Origin: Ovis canadensis
Taxonomy: Eukaryota; Chordata; Mammalia; Artiodactyla; Bovidae
DNA length: 64,000 bases
NCBI RefSeq assembly: GCF_042477335.2
Contig: NC_091255.1
Span: forward strand, 49,888,501-49,952,500
Reading direction: 5' to 3'
The translations under genes were made by a program, and so were the position numbers. The notes below the pieces were generated by a model. The model searched no databases. It had not been told where the DNA came from and saw only the letters and a program-made list of their open reading frames with translations. How positions within the stretch are numbered: the stretch's first letter is position 1; each line of letters opens with the position of its first letter. Positions 1 to 10,900 of the stretch are shown piece after piece.

Positions 1-547
1 CTTTTATTTTCATAGCTACAGTCATAAGATAAATGATAAATAGTTTTTGCTCTTCAAGAATGGAATTTCTCAGGACAAGTCTGATGTTCACCCTTTTCAT
101 TAAATAGATACCAAAAGAATCAGAAAAATGACAGGCAAAATTTTATTCTAAAGGACACTGGTAGAATGAATGGATTAAGTTGTCTTAATTCTTTGAAAAA
201 TGTTTTCCTTAGTGTGATTATTGTCCTAGCACCTTTTAAAATACTTTTCAGTATGCAAAGATATCAGAGAGTTATAAGTAGCTGTATACAAGGACTTGAC
301 TGGAAACAGCCAAGTAAAGAATATGTTGGCTTGAACCACACAAAATTTTCATTTTTGTTGGTCAAAAATAATTGATAATCTGCAGTTGAATATCTCAGGA
401 GTGACAAGTGTGGCCCCTACAGAAGAACAGATGCCGTCACATTCAAATCCCATCAAATTTCCTGGTGGGGGCTAACTTAAAGCATAGCAGTTTAATTCAA
501 CAAAAGGTTCATGAACTAGGCATTAAATAGGGATGGCACACACCGAT
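1..547. other. unassigned AT-rich intergenic sequence
   Basis: No gene, RNA or repeat was recognised. The short open frames have no family resemblance. Confidence 0.4.
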
Positions 548-696
548 AGGGCTTCCCTGGAGAAGAAGCAACCTACCAAGCAGGAGACACAGGTTTGATC
601 CTTGGAAATCCAGTGGACAGCGGAGCCTATCGGGCTACGGTCCATAGGGTTGCAAGAGTCAGACATGACTTAGCAACTAAACACACACACACACGA
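548..696 (+). mobile_element. Bov-tA SINE, diverged, with (CA) tail
   Basis: The tRNA-like head (GGCTTCCCTGG) leads into the body (GGACAGCGGAGCC, GTCAGACATGACT) and ends in a short CA run. It is shortened relative to the full-length copies elsewhere in the window. Confidence 0.8.
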
Positions 697-942
697 AAAA
701 TGAAGGAAGCTTCAGATGCTCACAAAGGGAAAAAATAGAAAACACATCGAAATATGTTTTTTATTAAGTGAATATAAACACATTAAGCATGCCCTTAAGC
801 AAGACCAAAGTCTGTTACTTTGTGTAGTAATCTGGTGTTTGTGCTTGAGATATAGAAATCAACGCTCCTGTTTTACTTTTCTTCCATCTTTCAAATAGAG
901 AAAATAAACAGCCATCTGTAAAATATTAGGGCATAATAAGAA

Positions 943-1000
943 TCCCACGGTCTGAGGAGCTCGCAAAGTCAGACACGACTGAAGTGGCTAAGCATGCAAA
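943..1000 (+). mobile_element. Bov-tA/BOVA SINE 3' fragment
   Basis: Only the tail module is present (GCAAAGTCAGACACGACTGA), about 58 bp long. Confidence 0.65.
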
Positions 1001-1107
1001 ATGGAAACCAATAGTTTGTCCCAGGAGAGCAAGATTTTCAGGGAGTTTTGGTGAGCCAAGGCTTTCTGTTTTCTGTTCATACATTTTTTTCTACCTCAAG
1101 CATGAGT

Positions 1108-1250
1108 CTATTTGTTTGTTCGCTTGCCTTTGCCATGCCATGCCACTTGCGGAATCTCAGTTCTCTGACCAGGGATTGAATCCAGTGCAGAGCAGTGGGT
1201 TCAGTCCTAACCACTGAATCCTAACCACTAGGCAACCAGGGAACTCCTGA
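1108..1250 (-). mobile_element. CHR-type tRNA-derived SINE
   Basis: The reverse complement begins with an AGGAGTTCCCTGGTTGCC-like head and contains the TCGAACCC-type B-box region of the cetartiodactyl CHR SINE family (here GGATTGAATCC). It is an older, diverged copy. Confidence 0.7.
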
Positions 1251-2292
1251 GCTATTTTTATAGTGAAATAAAAATGAAGATTGTAAAAGATCCTTCTGAA
1301 CTAAATGGGGAAATTTGTAACTGTGAGAGGGAGAAAGAAGAGAAAAAAAGAGTTTAACTTTCTTTGATTTAAATAAGGGAATCAAATCTTATTTCAAAAT
1401 ACATTAAGACTCTTAATATGAAGTAAACTTCTCAGTGTGATCCTGAAAAAAATGTTTTACATGCCGCATCTACTCTCACCCCTCACTCAACTCATGATCC
1501 ATGAGCTGTCATACATGTCAGCATCTGGCAGTGAAAATCCAGGCTTGTAAAAGGTGCCTGTTCTCCTTAGCTCATGCTGAGACCTGCAATGAGATAAGAT
1601 CTGAGATCTCCCCGTGGAATGTAGCCAAAGAACGTGAAACTTCTGCTAGACAGGCTCTTATTTAGTGTCAGTCTCTTTAGACAGTGGGGGATAACCAAAT
1701 TGGAAAAATAAATAAACATTTACAAAGGCAAATAAATTTTACAAATGCCGAGATTCTCAAAATAAATCCATGTCATTGTATGTCCTAGAGCACCCAGAGA
1801 TTTGAAGTAAACCATACACTGATTCTTTTTTTTAAGCAGGAGATGGAAGAATGTATTATTTGCAACAAATAAGGAAAATACAGGGACTCTTTCCCCAAAT
1901 AATCTTCACAAACATTGATTTTGAGGAATATCAGAGAGCAAGAGACACTAAAGGTGTTGAGATAAGCAAATGCCATTCCATTTTCAAGTCTCTACAAATC
2001 ACAGCATGGGTTGTTAAAAAGACCCTTTGTGGACCTCTAGAAAAAGAACATGGGACCTCTTAGACCAAATCTCGTCATAGAATTTAACTTATTTTTGCCT
2101 CATTGGTTAATCAGTGAAATTCAGTAGGAAATGAACCTGAATTTCATCAGGACAATTAAAAAGGACTGTCGTAATAGCTTATGAAGAGAATGCAGAAATA
2201 TAGACAGAATTGAGTAACTGCCAAGACATGTCTCATTTCCAATGATAGCATCTCACATCATTCAATAATAATAATCACTTGACCCCCATCTC
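1251..2292. other. unassigned intergenic sequence
   Basis: No convincing coding region or assignable repeat was seen. The open frames at 1785-2063 on both strands are short and unrelated to any family I recognise. Confidence 0.4.
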
Positions 2293-2324
2293 TTAGGGTT
2301 AGGGTTAGGGTTAGGGTTAGGGTT
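2293..2324 (+). repeat. interstitial telomeric repeat (TTAGGG)5
   Basis: Five perfect TTAGGG units sit in ordinary AT-rich sequence and run into TTTTTAAAAATT. There is no subtelomeric context. Confidence 0.95.
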
Positions 2325-3337
2325 TTTAAAAATTGTTTAGTGATAAACAATACACTAGAAAGGCAGTTAGACAGCTTGGCACAGACTCACTGGGGTAGTC
2401 TTTTCTGCTGATACTCAAAGCACCTGGAGTTTGCTGAGAATGCACTATGGCTAGCTTGGACTCAAATTAAAGAATGATATGTCTGAAGCTGATGTTAAAC
2501 CTGAACCTGAAGAAACTCCCTCTTCCAAATGATGACAATAAGGATATTAGTAAGACTGGAGTGGGATTATGAACTTCGTATTAGGCATGCAAAGACACAG
2601 AGAATATCAACACAAGGACCAGGAAACCATTTGAGAAGTGATGGAAATGACCCCTTCAGGAAGTCACATGCCACTTCACTAAACAGGGATTTAGTCATTC
2701 AGATCCCAGCATATTTCCTAATGGGGTTGAGATGACTAACTTAAAGAATAGTACCTAATTATATCACCAGGCAGACATGACCTGGGGGAAAATATGGGCT
2801 ATACTCAAAACAGGAGGATAATTGTTTTACATCCTGGGCTGTTAAAGAGCAGCTAGATCTTGAATTAGGCTCTGATGATGTACCTTCTAAAAGAATACTG
2901 AGTAATTGGAAAGTGCTTTGAGGAGAGCAGATATCCTAGGGATGGTAGCAAAATTCAAATCACATGATGAAAAATGTCAATTCTGAGTGGTGAGTTCAGT
3001 TCCAGACCAGCACAATAAAGCAAATATTGCAATAAAGTGAGCCACACAAACTTTTTGGTTTCCCAGTGCACATAAAAGTTATGCTAATGCTATACTGTAG
3101 TCTATTAAGTATACAATAGCATTATGTATAAAAATGTAAATATCTTAATTTAAAAATATTTTATTACAAGAAATGTTAACCATCATCTAAGCCTTCAGCT
3201 CAGATTGTAATCTTTTAGCTGGTGTAGGATTTTTCCTTGGTACTGATGGCTGCTGACTTATCAGCGTGGTGATTGTTCAAAGCTTGGGGTAGCTGCAGTA
3301 ATTTCTCAAAATAAGACAACAGTGATGTTTGCCATGG

Positions 3338-3566
3338 GCTTCCCAGGTGGTACTAATGGTAAAGAACCCTCCTACCAATATAGGAGACATAGGAGACATG
3401 GGTTCGATCCTTTGGTCGGGAAGATCCCCTGGAGGAGGGCCTGGCAACGCACTCCAGTATTCTTGCATGGAGAATCCCATGGACAGAGGAGCCTGGTTGG
3501 CTACAGTCCATAGGGTTGTGAAGAGTCAGACACAACTGAAGTGACTTAGCACGCCTGCACACACAG
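3338..3566 (+). mobile_element. Bov-tA SINE, full length
   Basis: The head (GGGCTTCCCAGGTGG), B-box (GGGTTCGATCC), body and CACA tail are all present. It is inserted into the Tigger element. Confidence 0.9.
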
Positions 3567-3624
3567 TGTTTGCCATATCGATTGACTCTTCCTTTCATGA
3601 ACGATTTCTCTACAGCATCCAATG

Positions 3625-3918
3625 CTATTTACAGCATTTTACCCACCATAGAACTTCTTTCAAAATTGGAGTCAATCCTCTCAAAATTGCTGCTGCTTTA
3701 TCAACTAAGTTTTTGTAATATTTTAAATCCTTTGTTGTCATGTCAACAATCTTCACAGCATCTTCATTAGGAACAGTTTCCATCTCAAGAAACCACTTTC
3801 TTCCCTCATCAATAAGAAGCAACTCCACATCTATTGAAGTTTTGTCATGAGATTGCAGCAATTCAGTCCAATCTTTAGGTTCCACTTCTAATTTTAGTAC
3901 TCTTGCTATTTCAAACAC
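3625..3918 (-). pseudogene. Tigger1 transposase C-terminal remnant
   Basis: A 97-codon open stretch (FEIARVLKLEVEPKDWTELL) corresponds to the C-terminal part of the same transposase. It is separated from the DDE remnant by stops and an L1-tail insertion. Confidence 0.75.
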
Positions 3919-4049
3919 ATCTGCAGTTATTTCCTATAATGAAATTTTGAACCCCTCAGTCATCCATGAACATTGGAATCAATTTCTTCCAAAGTCCTGC
4001 TGATGTTGATAATTTGACCTCATCCAATGAATCACAAATGTTCTTTTTT

Positions 4050-4158
4050 ATTTTTTTGGCTGTTGATTTTACTTCTTTTTTTTTTAATTTTTAAATATAT
4101 ATTTATTTATTTTAATTGGAGGCTAAATACCATACAATATTGTATTGGTTTTGCCATA
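4050..4158 (-). mobile_element. L1 3' tail insertion
   Basis: T-rich sequence followed by the bovine L1 3' end read in reverse (TTTTAATTGGAGGCTAA, CAATATTGTATTGGTTTTGCC). It interrupts the Tigger transposase. Confidence 0.75.
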
Positions 4159-4420
4159 CAATGGCATCCAGAATAAGGAATCCTTTCCAGATGGTTTTCC
4201 GTTTACTTTGCCCAGGTCCATCAGAGGAATCACTATCCATGACAACTATAGCCTTACAAAATATATTTCTTAAATTATCAGACTTGAAAGTCAAAATTAG
4301 TCCTTGATTCATGGGCTGCAGAATGAATGTTATGTTAGCGGGCAAGAAAACATCATTAATCTTGTATACCTCCATCAGAGCTTTGGGGTGACCAGGTGCA
4401 TTGCCAATGAGCAATAACAT
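4112..4420 (-). pseudogene. Tigger1 transposase DDE-domain remnant
   Basis: The 102-codon open stretch contains [14 protein letters not shown] and [15 protein letters not shown], which are DDE superfamily landmarks of pogo/Tigger transposases. The start of the frame, toward 4112, runs through an inserted L1 tail (4050-4158). The catalytic Asp preceding NAPGH reads Gly. It is a dead relic. Confidence 0.8.
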
Positions 4421-4636
4421 TTTGAAAGGAATCTTTTTTATTCTGAGCAGTAAGTCTCAACAGTGGGCTTGAAATCTTCAGTTAAACCATGTTGTAAACA
4501 GAGATGCTATACTCCAGACTTTGTTGTTCCATTTATACATAGCAAACAGAGTAGATTTAGCATAGTTCTTAAGGGCTCTAGGATTCTCAGAATAGTCAAT
4601 GAGCACTGACTCCAGTTTAAAGTCACCAGCTGAAGT

Positions 4637-4835
4637 GAAGTCGCTCAGTCGTGTCCGACTCTTTGCAACCCCATGGACTGTAGCCTACCAGGCTCCTCTG
4701 TCCATGGAATTTTCCAGGCAAGAACACTAGAGTGGGTTGCAATTTCCTTCTCCAGGGGATCTTCCCAACCCAGGAATCAATCCCAGGTCTCCTGCATTGT
4801 AGGCAAACACTTTTACCATCTGAGCCACCAGGGAA
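4637..4835 (-). mobile_element. Bov-tA SINE with 34-bp target-site duplication
   Basis: Full-length element in reverse, with its tail at the left and the CCACCAGGGAAGC head at the right. Direct repeats of 34 bp flank it (4603-4636 and 4836-4869, one mismatch). The right copy continues into Tigger sequence. Confidence 0.9.
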
Positions 4836-5561
4836 GCACTGACTCCAATTTAAAGTCACCAGCTGAAGTAGCCCCTAAAAAGAGTCACCCTGTCTTCTGA
4901 AGCTTTAAAGTCAGCATTGATTTTTCTCTAGTCATGAAAGTCCCAGGTGGAATCTTCTTCCAATAGAAGGCTGCTTCATCTACATTTAAAATCTGATGTT
5001 TAGTGTGGCTACCTTTGTTAATTATCTTAGCTAGATCTGGATAACTTGCTGTAGGTCCTACATCAGCACTTGCTGCTTTACCTCATACTCTCGTGTTACA
5101 GAAATTGCTTCTTTCCTAAACTTCATAAACAAACTTCTGCTGGCTTCAAACTTTTCTCTGTGGTTTCCTCACCTCTCTCAGCCTTCACAGAATTGAAGAG
5201 ATTTAGGTCCTTGCTCTCGATTAGGCTTTGGCATCAGGGATTATTGTCGTTGGTTTAATCTTCTTTCCAGACCAGTAAAACTCTCTCCATATCACCAACA
5301 AGTCTGTTTCACCTTTTTGTCATTCATGTGTTCACTGGAGTGGCATTTTTCATTTTTTCAAGAAGTTTCCTTCACATTCACAAGTTAGCTAACTTTTTCG
5401 TGCAAGAGGCCTAGTATTTGACCTCTCAGCTTTTGACATGCCTTCCTCATCAAGCTTAATCATTTCTAGCGTTTGATTTAAAGTAAGAAACTTAGAGAAT
5501 CTGCATTTCACTTGAACACTTATACTGTAGGGTTATTATTTGGCTTAATATCAATATTGAG

Positions 5562-5777
5562 GCTTCTTAGGTAGTGCTAGTGGTAAAGAACCCACCTACC
5601 AACTGCAGGATACATAAGAGAGGTGGGTTTCATCTCTGGGTCAGGGAGATCCCCTAGAGGAGGGTGCGGCAACCCACTACAGGATTCTTTTTGCCTGGAG
5701 AATCCCATGGACAGAGGAGCCTTGCAGGCTGCAGTCCATGGGGTCTCAAAGAGTCAGACACAACTGAAGCAACTTGT
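5562..5777 (+). mobile_element. Bov-tA SINE
   Basis: Head GGCTTCTTAGGTAGTGCTAG, body GGAGAATCCCATGGACAGAG, tail GTCAGACACAACTGAAGCAA. Tigger sequence resumes at about 5778. Confidence 0.85.
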
Positions 5778-5852
5778 CATGGGTCAGGGAATAGGGAAGT
5801 CTATGAAGAAGGAGAGAGATGGGAGAATGACTGGTTGGTGGCAGTCAAAACA

Positions 5853-8049
5853 ACGACATTTTTTAAATTGAAGTATAGCTGATTTAACAATATTGTGTTA
5901 GTTATTGGCATACAACAAACTGACATATATATTGTCATATTCTTTTTCATTATAATTTATTATAGGATATTGAATAGCTCCCTGTGCTTTACAGTAGGAC
6001 CTTGTTGTTTACGTATTTTTTTAACTTTCATTTCTTTTATCTATTTATTTACTTTACAATATTGTATTGGTTTTGCCATACATTGACATGAATCCGCCAT
6101 GGGTGTACATGTGTTCACCATCCTGAACCCCCGTCCCACATCCCTCCCCATCCCACCACTCTGGGTCATCCCAGTGCCCCAGCCCCGAGTACCCTGTATC
6201 ATGCATTGAACCTGGACTGGCGATTCGTTTCACACGTGATAATTCATATGTTTCACTGCCATTCTCCCATATCATCCCACCCTCTCCCTCTCCCACAGAG
6301 TCCAAAAGACTGTCCTATACATCTGTGTCTCTTTTGCTGTCTCGCATGCAAGGTTATCGTTACCATCTTTTTAAATTCCATGTATATGTGTTAGTATACT
6401 GTATTGGTGTTTTTCTTTCTGGATTATTTCACTCTGTATAATAGGCTCCAGTTTCATCCACCTCATTAGAACTGATTCAAAAGTATTCTTTTTAATGGCT
6501 GAGTAATACTCTATGGTGTATATGTACCACAGATTTCTTATCCATTCGTCTGCTGATGGACATCTAGGTTACGTCCATGTCCTGGCTATTATAAACAGTG
6601 CTGTGATGAACATTGGGGTACACGTGTCTCTTTCAATTCTGGTTTCCTCGGTGTGTATGCCCAGCAGTGGGATTGCTGGTTCATAAGGCAGTTCTATTTC
6701 CAGTTTTTTAAGGACTCTCCACACTGTTCTCCATAGTGGATGTACTAGTTTGCATTCCCACCAACAGTGTAAGAGGGTTCCCTTTTCTCCATGCCCTCTC
6801 CAGCATTTATTGCTTGTAGACTTTTGGATCGCAGCCATTCTGACTGGTGTGAAGTGGTACCTCATTGTGGTTTTGATTTGCATTTCTCTGAGAATGAGTG
6901 ATGTTGAGCATCTTTTCATGTGTTTGTTAGCCATCTGTATGTCTTCTTTGGAGAAATGTCTGTTTAGTTCTTTGGCCCACTTTTTGCTTGGGTCATTTAT
7001 TTTTCTGGAATTGAGCTGCAGGAGTTGCTTGTATATTTTTGAGATTAATTCTTTGTCCGTTGCTTCATTTGCTATTATTTTCTCCCATTCTGAAGGCTGT
7101 CTTTTCACCTTGCTTACAGTTTCCTTTGTTGTGCAGAAGCTTTTAATTTTAATTAGGTCCCCTTTGTTTATTTTTCCTTTTATTTCCATTACTCTAGGAG
7201 GTGGGTCACTGAGGATCCTGCTGTGATTTATGTCAGAGAGTGTTTTGCCTATGTTTTCCTCTAGGAGTTTTGCAGTTTCTGGTCTTATGTTTAGATCTTT
7301 AATCCATTTTTAGTTCATTTTTGTGTATGGTGTTAGAAAGTGTTCTAGTTTCATTCTTTTACAAGTGGTTGATCAGTTTTCCCGGCACCACTTGTTAAAG
7401 AGATAGTCTTTTCTCCATTATATATTCTTGCCTCCTTTGTCAAAGATAAGGTGTCCATAGATGAGTGGATTTATCTCTGGGCTTTCTATTTTGTTCCGTT
7501 GATCTATATTTCTGTCTTTGTGCCAGTACCATACTGTCTTGATGACTGTGGCTTTGTAGTAGAGCCTGAAGTCAGGCAGGTTGATTCCTCCAGTTCCATT
7601 CTTCTTTCTCAAGATTGCTTTGGCCATTTGAGGTTTTTTGTATTTCCATACAAATTGTGAAATCATTTGTTCTAGTTCTCTGAAAAATCCCATTGGCAGC
7701 TTGATAGGTATGTATTTTATAATTAGTAGTTTTTGTCTGCTAATCCGAAACTCCTAATGATCCCTCCCCTCTCTCTCTCCCTTGGTAAGCATATATTTGT
7801 TTTCTATGCCCCTGAGTCTGTTTCTGTTTTGTAAGTTCATTTGTGTTATATTCTAGATTCCATATATAAGAGATATCACAAGATATTTAGCTTTCTCTTC
7901 CTGACTTACTTCACTTAGTATGACAATCTCTAGCTCTGTCTATGTTGCTACAAAAGTCATTGCTTCATTTCTTTTTATCATTGAGTGGTATTCTATTGCA
8001 TATGTATACATATCACATCTTCTTTATCCATTCATTAGAACACACACGT
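5853..8049 (-). mobile_element. old L1 3' end, split by a younger L1
   Basis: Segments 5853-6019 and 7712-8049 together form one old L1 3' region in reverse (TTTACAGTAGGACCTTGTTG; CTGCTAATCCGAAACTCCTA). The two halves rejoin if the younger L1 is removed. Confidence 0.7.
6020..7711 (-). mobile_element. bovine-type L1, 5'-truncated
   Basis: L1 3' UTR plus the ORF2 C-terminal region in reverse. Open stretches at 6569-7189 ([34 protein letters not shown]) and 7418-7693 ([16 protein letters not shown]) are ORF2 pieces separated by stops. A short direct repeat (GTATTTT, 6013-6019 and 7712-7718) marks the insertion. It is truncated and inactive. Confidence 0.9.
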
Positions 8050-8330
8050 CTTAAGTTCACCATCTTATATGGGAGAGGTTGATGGTGCACTGAAACAATT
8101 ACAATAGTATCAAAAATCACTGATCACAGATCACCACAACAAATACAATATTAATGAAAAAGTTTGAAATAGTGCAAGAATTACAGAATATGACACAGAG
8201 ACACAAAGTGAGCAAATGCTGTTGGCAAAATGGCACCTTTTTGACTTGCTCAGCACAGGGTTGCCACAAAACTTCAACTTTTACAAACAATATATTTGCA
8301 AAGCACAATAAAAAAAACAAGGTATGCCTG

Positions 8331-9185
8331 TCTTTCTCAAAATGTCCCTGTATTTTTAAAATTGCTCCCCTACCCAGGACATAAATGTAAATAAAGATTT
8401 AGTTGTAAGCATGGCTCAGCAGGCTCAGTAAGACAATATTTATAATTGGAGGTTTGTATGTTTCAGGAACAAGTTCCAGCAAACCTAAAAGGAGCTAATA
8501 AATGCTTTGATATTTAAACTGTTGCCAACCACAGGAGATATAAGGCTTCCCAACAAACCTTTTACCCTTGACATGTTTAAAACATGCAGTTTTGTATGTT
8601 GGCAAGTGGCCAGTGAAAAACACTTACTAGCACAACAGAAATTCATAACAGGAAATTCTTAGAATAAGATAGACTTAGATGGGTCAAAAAACCATTGCAA
8701 GATAAAATTTGAAATTTCTGATATGTCAAGGATTCTGGTATCAATACCCAAATTATTTAAGGAGATGGGATTCCTTAAATTTACAATGTAAGAAGCATTG
8801 TTGAAAATTCTGTTCAGGACTGAGCTAAGATGCATTCCACTTACCTCATCCCTCCTCCAGCATGACCGAGGAATTTACATGGACGATGTGGGAGAGAGGC
8901 TTTAGATAGAGCATCCATCAATATTTCATTTCTAGAAGACATTCCATCCATGGTAATTCTTTTGCTCTATCAAGGTTCCTCTCACCCGTTTTTTCTTCTG
9001 TTTTAATTTTCTGTTTGAACTTCAGTTGCAAATAATTGAATTAGTTATATTCCTTATGAGGCATGTTATCACTTTTGTCCTTGCAAGTGCCTTCTTAATT
9101 TTTTCTTTATATACTTATATATCAGTTAATTTAATTCCTGCTTTCCTTATGCCTCATTCTCTTCCAATAGACAGTATTTTATTCT
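8331..9185. other. unassigned intergenic sequence
   Basis: AT-rich, with no gene or repeat recognised. Confidence 0.35.
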
Positions 9186-9399
9186 GTTTAGGTGGCTCAG
9201 ACGGTAAAGCGTCTGTCTACAATGCGGGAGAGCCGGGTTTGATCGCTGGGTTGGGAAGATCCCCTGGAGAAGGAAATGGCAATCCACTCCAGGACTATTG
9301 CCTGGAAAATCCCATGGACAGAGGAGCCTGGTAGGCTACAGTCCATGGGGTCACAAAGAGTCGGACACGACTGAGCGACTTCACTTCACTAATGCATAT
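9186..9399 (+). mobile_element. Bov-tA SINE
   Basis: Contains GGTGGCTCAGACGGTAAAGC, GAAGATCCCCTGGAGAAGG and GAGTCGGACACGACTGAGCG. It is close to consensus and therefore relatively young. Confidence 0.9.
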
Positions 9400-9439
9400 T
9401 CCCCAGCAGACAGCCTTCAGATTTCCTCTTCACCATGAG

Positions 9440-9640
9440 CTCTCCTTGATCTCTGCCTGTCAGTCCACATTTCAGGCTCACACTTCAGATTTGGGCTTGC
9501 CAGCCTCCTTAGTTGTATGAGTTAATTCCTTTTAATAAGTGTATGTATGTGTGTGTGTATATAGATATATAGATAGAGATAGAGATAGAGATATCTTCTA
9601 TTGGGTCTGTTTTTCTGGAGAACGAGCCTAACACAATACC
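9440..9640. repeat. LTR-like repeat end with GATA/GTAT simple repeat
   Basis: The run at 9539-9593 alternates GTAT, GTGT and GATAGA units. It is followed by TCTGTTTTTCTGGAGAACGA, which resembles the reverse complement of an ERVL-type LTR start. The family assignment is uncertain. Confidence 0.4.
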
Positions 9641-10464
9641 CCATGGAAGGAATCACCACATGTTACCTACCCACTCTTTGTTCTCCTTTAAAATTTATGT
9701 CATCACAGAAATGCCATAGTGAACATCTTCCTGTATGTCCTTTTATGATTCTGTGTAAGAGTTTTGGGGGTTGGTTCTTAAGATGCTTTGCACACCCAGA
9801 GCCCCTTGTTTAAAGGGGAAGTCAGATCCCCTTCAAGAAAGACTCTGTGCCACTGCTACAAGCACACACTATGAATCTTCCTTTAAACTTACCCCCAAAG
9901 AAAACCAATCCAAAGAACAAGTGTTTGAATTCAATAATTACATGCTAGAAATAACAAAACTCAGTCAAAATTTCCCTTATACTAATTGTCTTTAAAACTG
10001 TCTCTTAAAATGTCAAAAACATAACAAATACCTGCTAAAATTTTCTAAACACTTTTAAATTTCATTTAAATTTGCCAGTAGGTGCACTGATCACTAAAAC
10101 CAGTTTTAAGTGACTTAACCCTTAGTTATTTTCCATGGCCAAAACCTCATATTTATTTTAATCTATGGCTTCCTTAGACCATTTCTGTTTTAGCCTTCCC
10201 CAATCTATTCACCATGGGGAAACTGAGATGACCCAACTCCAAAGAGCTCTTGGTGGTGTCAAGGTTGTTTACCTTTGCTCTTTTCCAGTTTGAGCATCTA
10301 TAATCCTAGACACAAACAACCCTTGCAGACCGAGGCAGACACAGTGATTTGGAGGCCCCAAAGTCACTGTGTTCAAATGGGACCTGGAGGAAATCTACAT
10401 GTAATATATTGAAAGGAATAAAAGCATATGAGAGTCTTACTCATTATGCTTAACCAGACACATT
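9641..10464. other. unassigned sequence downstream of KRTAP29-1
   Basis: No gene or repeat was recognised between the simple repeat and the KRTAP29-1 polyadenylation signal. Confidence 0.35.
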
Positions 10465-10470
10465 TTTATT
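10465..10470 (-). terminator. KRTAP29-1: candidate poly(A) signal of KRTAP29-1 (AATAAA)
   Basis: TTTATT on the plus strand reads AATAAA on the coding strand, 431 nt past the stop codon. No nearer AATAAA was noticed. Confidence 0.55.
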
Positions 10471-10900
10471 AGCAGTTGTCAGCAAAAGAGTCTCCTTAAA
10501 GACTTGGCAGCATCCAAAGGAGTGGGTGGGTGGGCGGGGGAGGGGGGGACGGGAGGAAAGCCTTTGCTGAAGTGAAGTGAAATGATAACACAGGAAAGGC
10601 AAGCTACAGCATGAGCCGTGCTTGCTGAAAGGTTATCCTCGATGAGAAAGGACCTCAGGATAAATTTCCTCACCAGCACCTGGAGGGAATGTGGGACTGG
10701 ACTCAGAGAAAAGGTAGCAAGCAGGCCACGTTTGTGCTCACCCGGAGTCAGGCACCACGGCTACGCACTTGTAGAAAGCAGCAGACGTCAGAGGAGGTGC
10801 TCCTTCAATGAAATGTTGCCTTGCAGAAGCTGGACTCATAACTGGGTTGGCAGGAAGTTGGCAAGTAGATGCCAGATTTACAGAGACTTGGGGTAGTTGG

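Larger units (their letters stand above)
2990..8330 (-). mobile_element. Tigger1-like (pogo/Tc1) DNA transposon, interrupted
   Basis: This is an old Tigger1-type element with its transposase on the minus strand. The right end carries the terminal inverted repeat (GGTATGCCTG at 8321-8330); the left end resembles the Tigger subterminal region. Transposon segments are 2990-3337, 3567-4049, 4159-4636, 4870-5561, 5778-5852 and about 8050-8330. Everything between them is later SINE or L1 insertion. Transposase remnants appear at 3625-3918 and 4112-4420, the latter with a DDE-domain NAPGHPKAL block in which the usual catalytic Asp before NAPGH is Gly. The reading frame is broken in many places, so it cannot be active. 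Confidence 0.85.
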
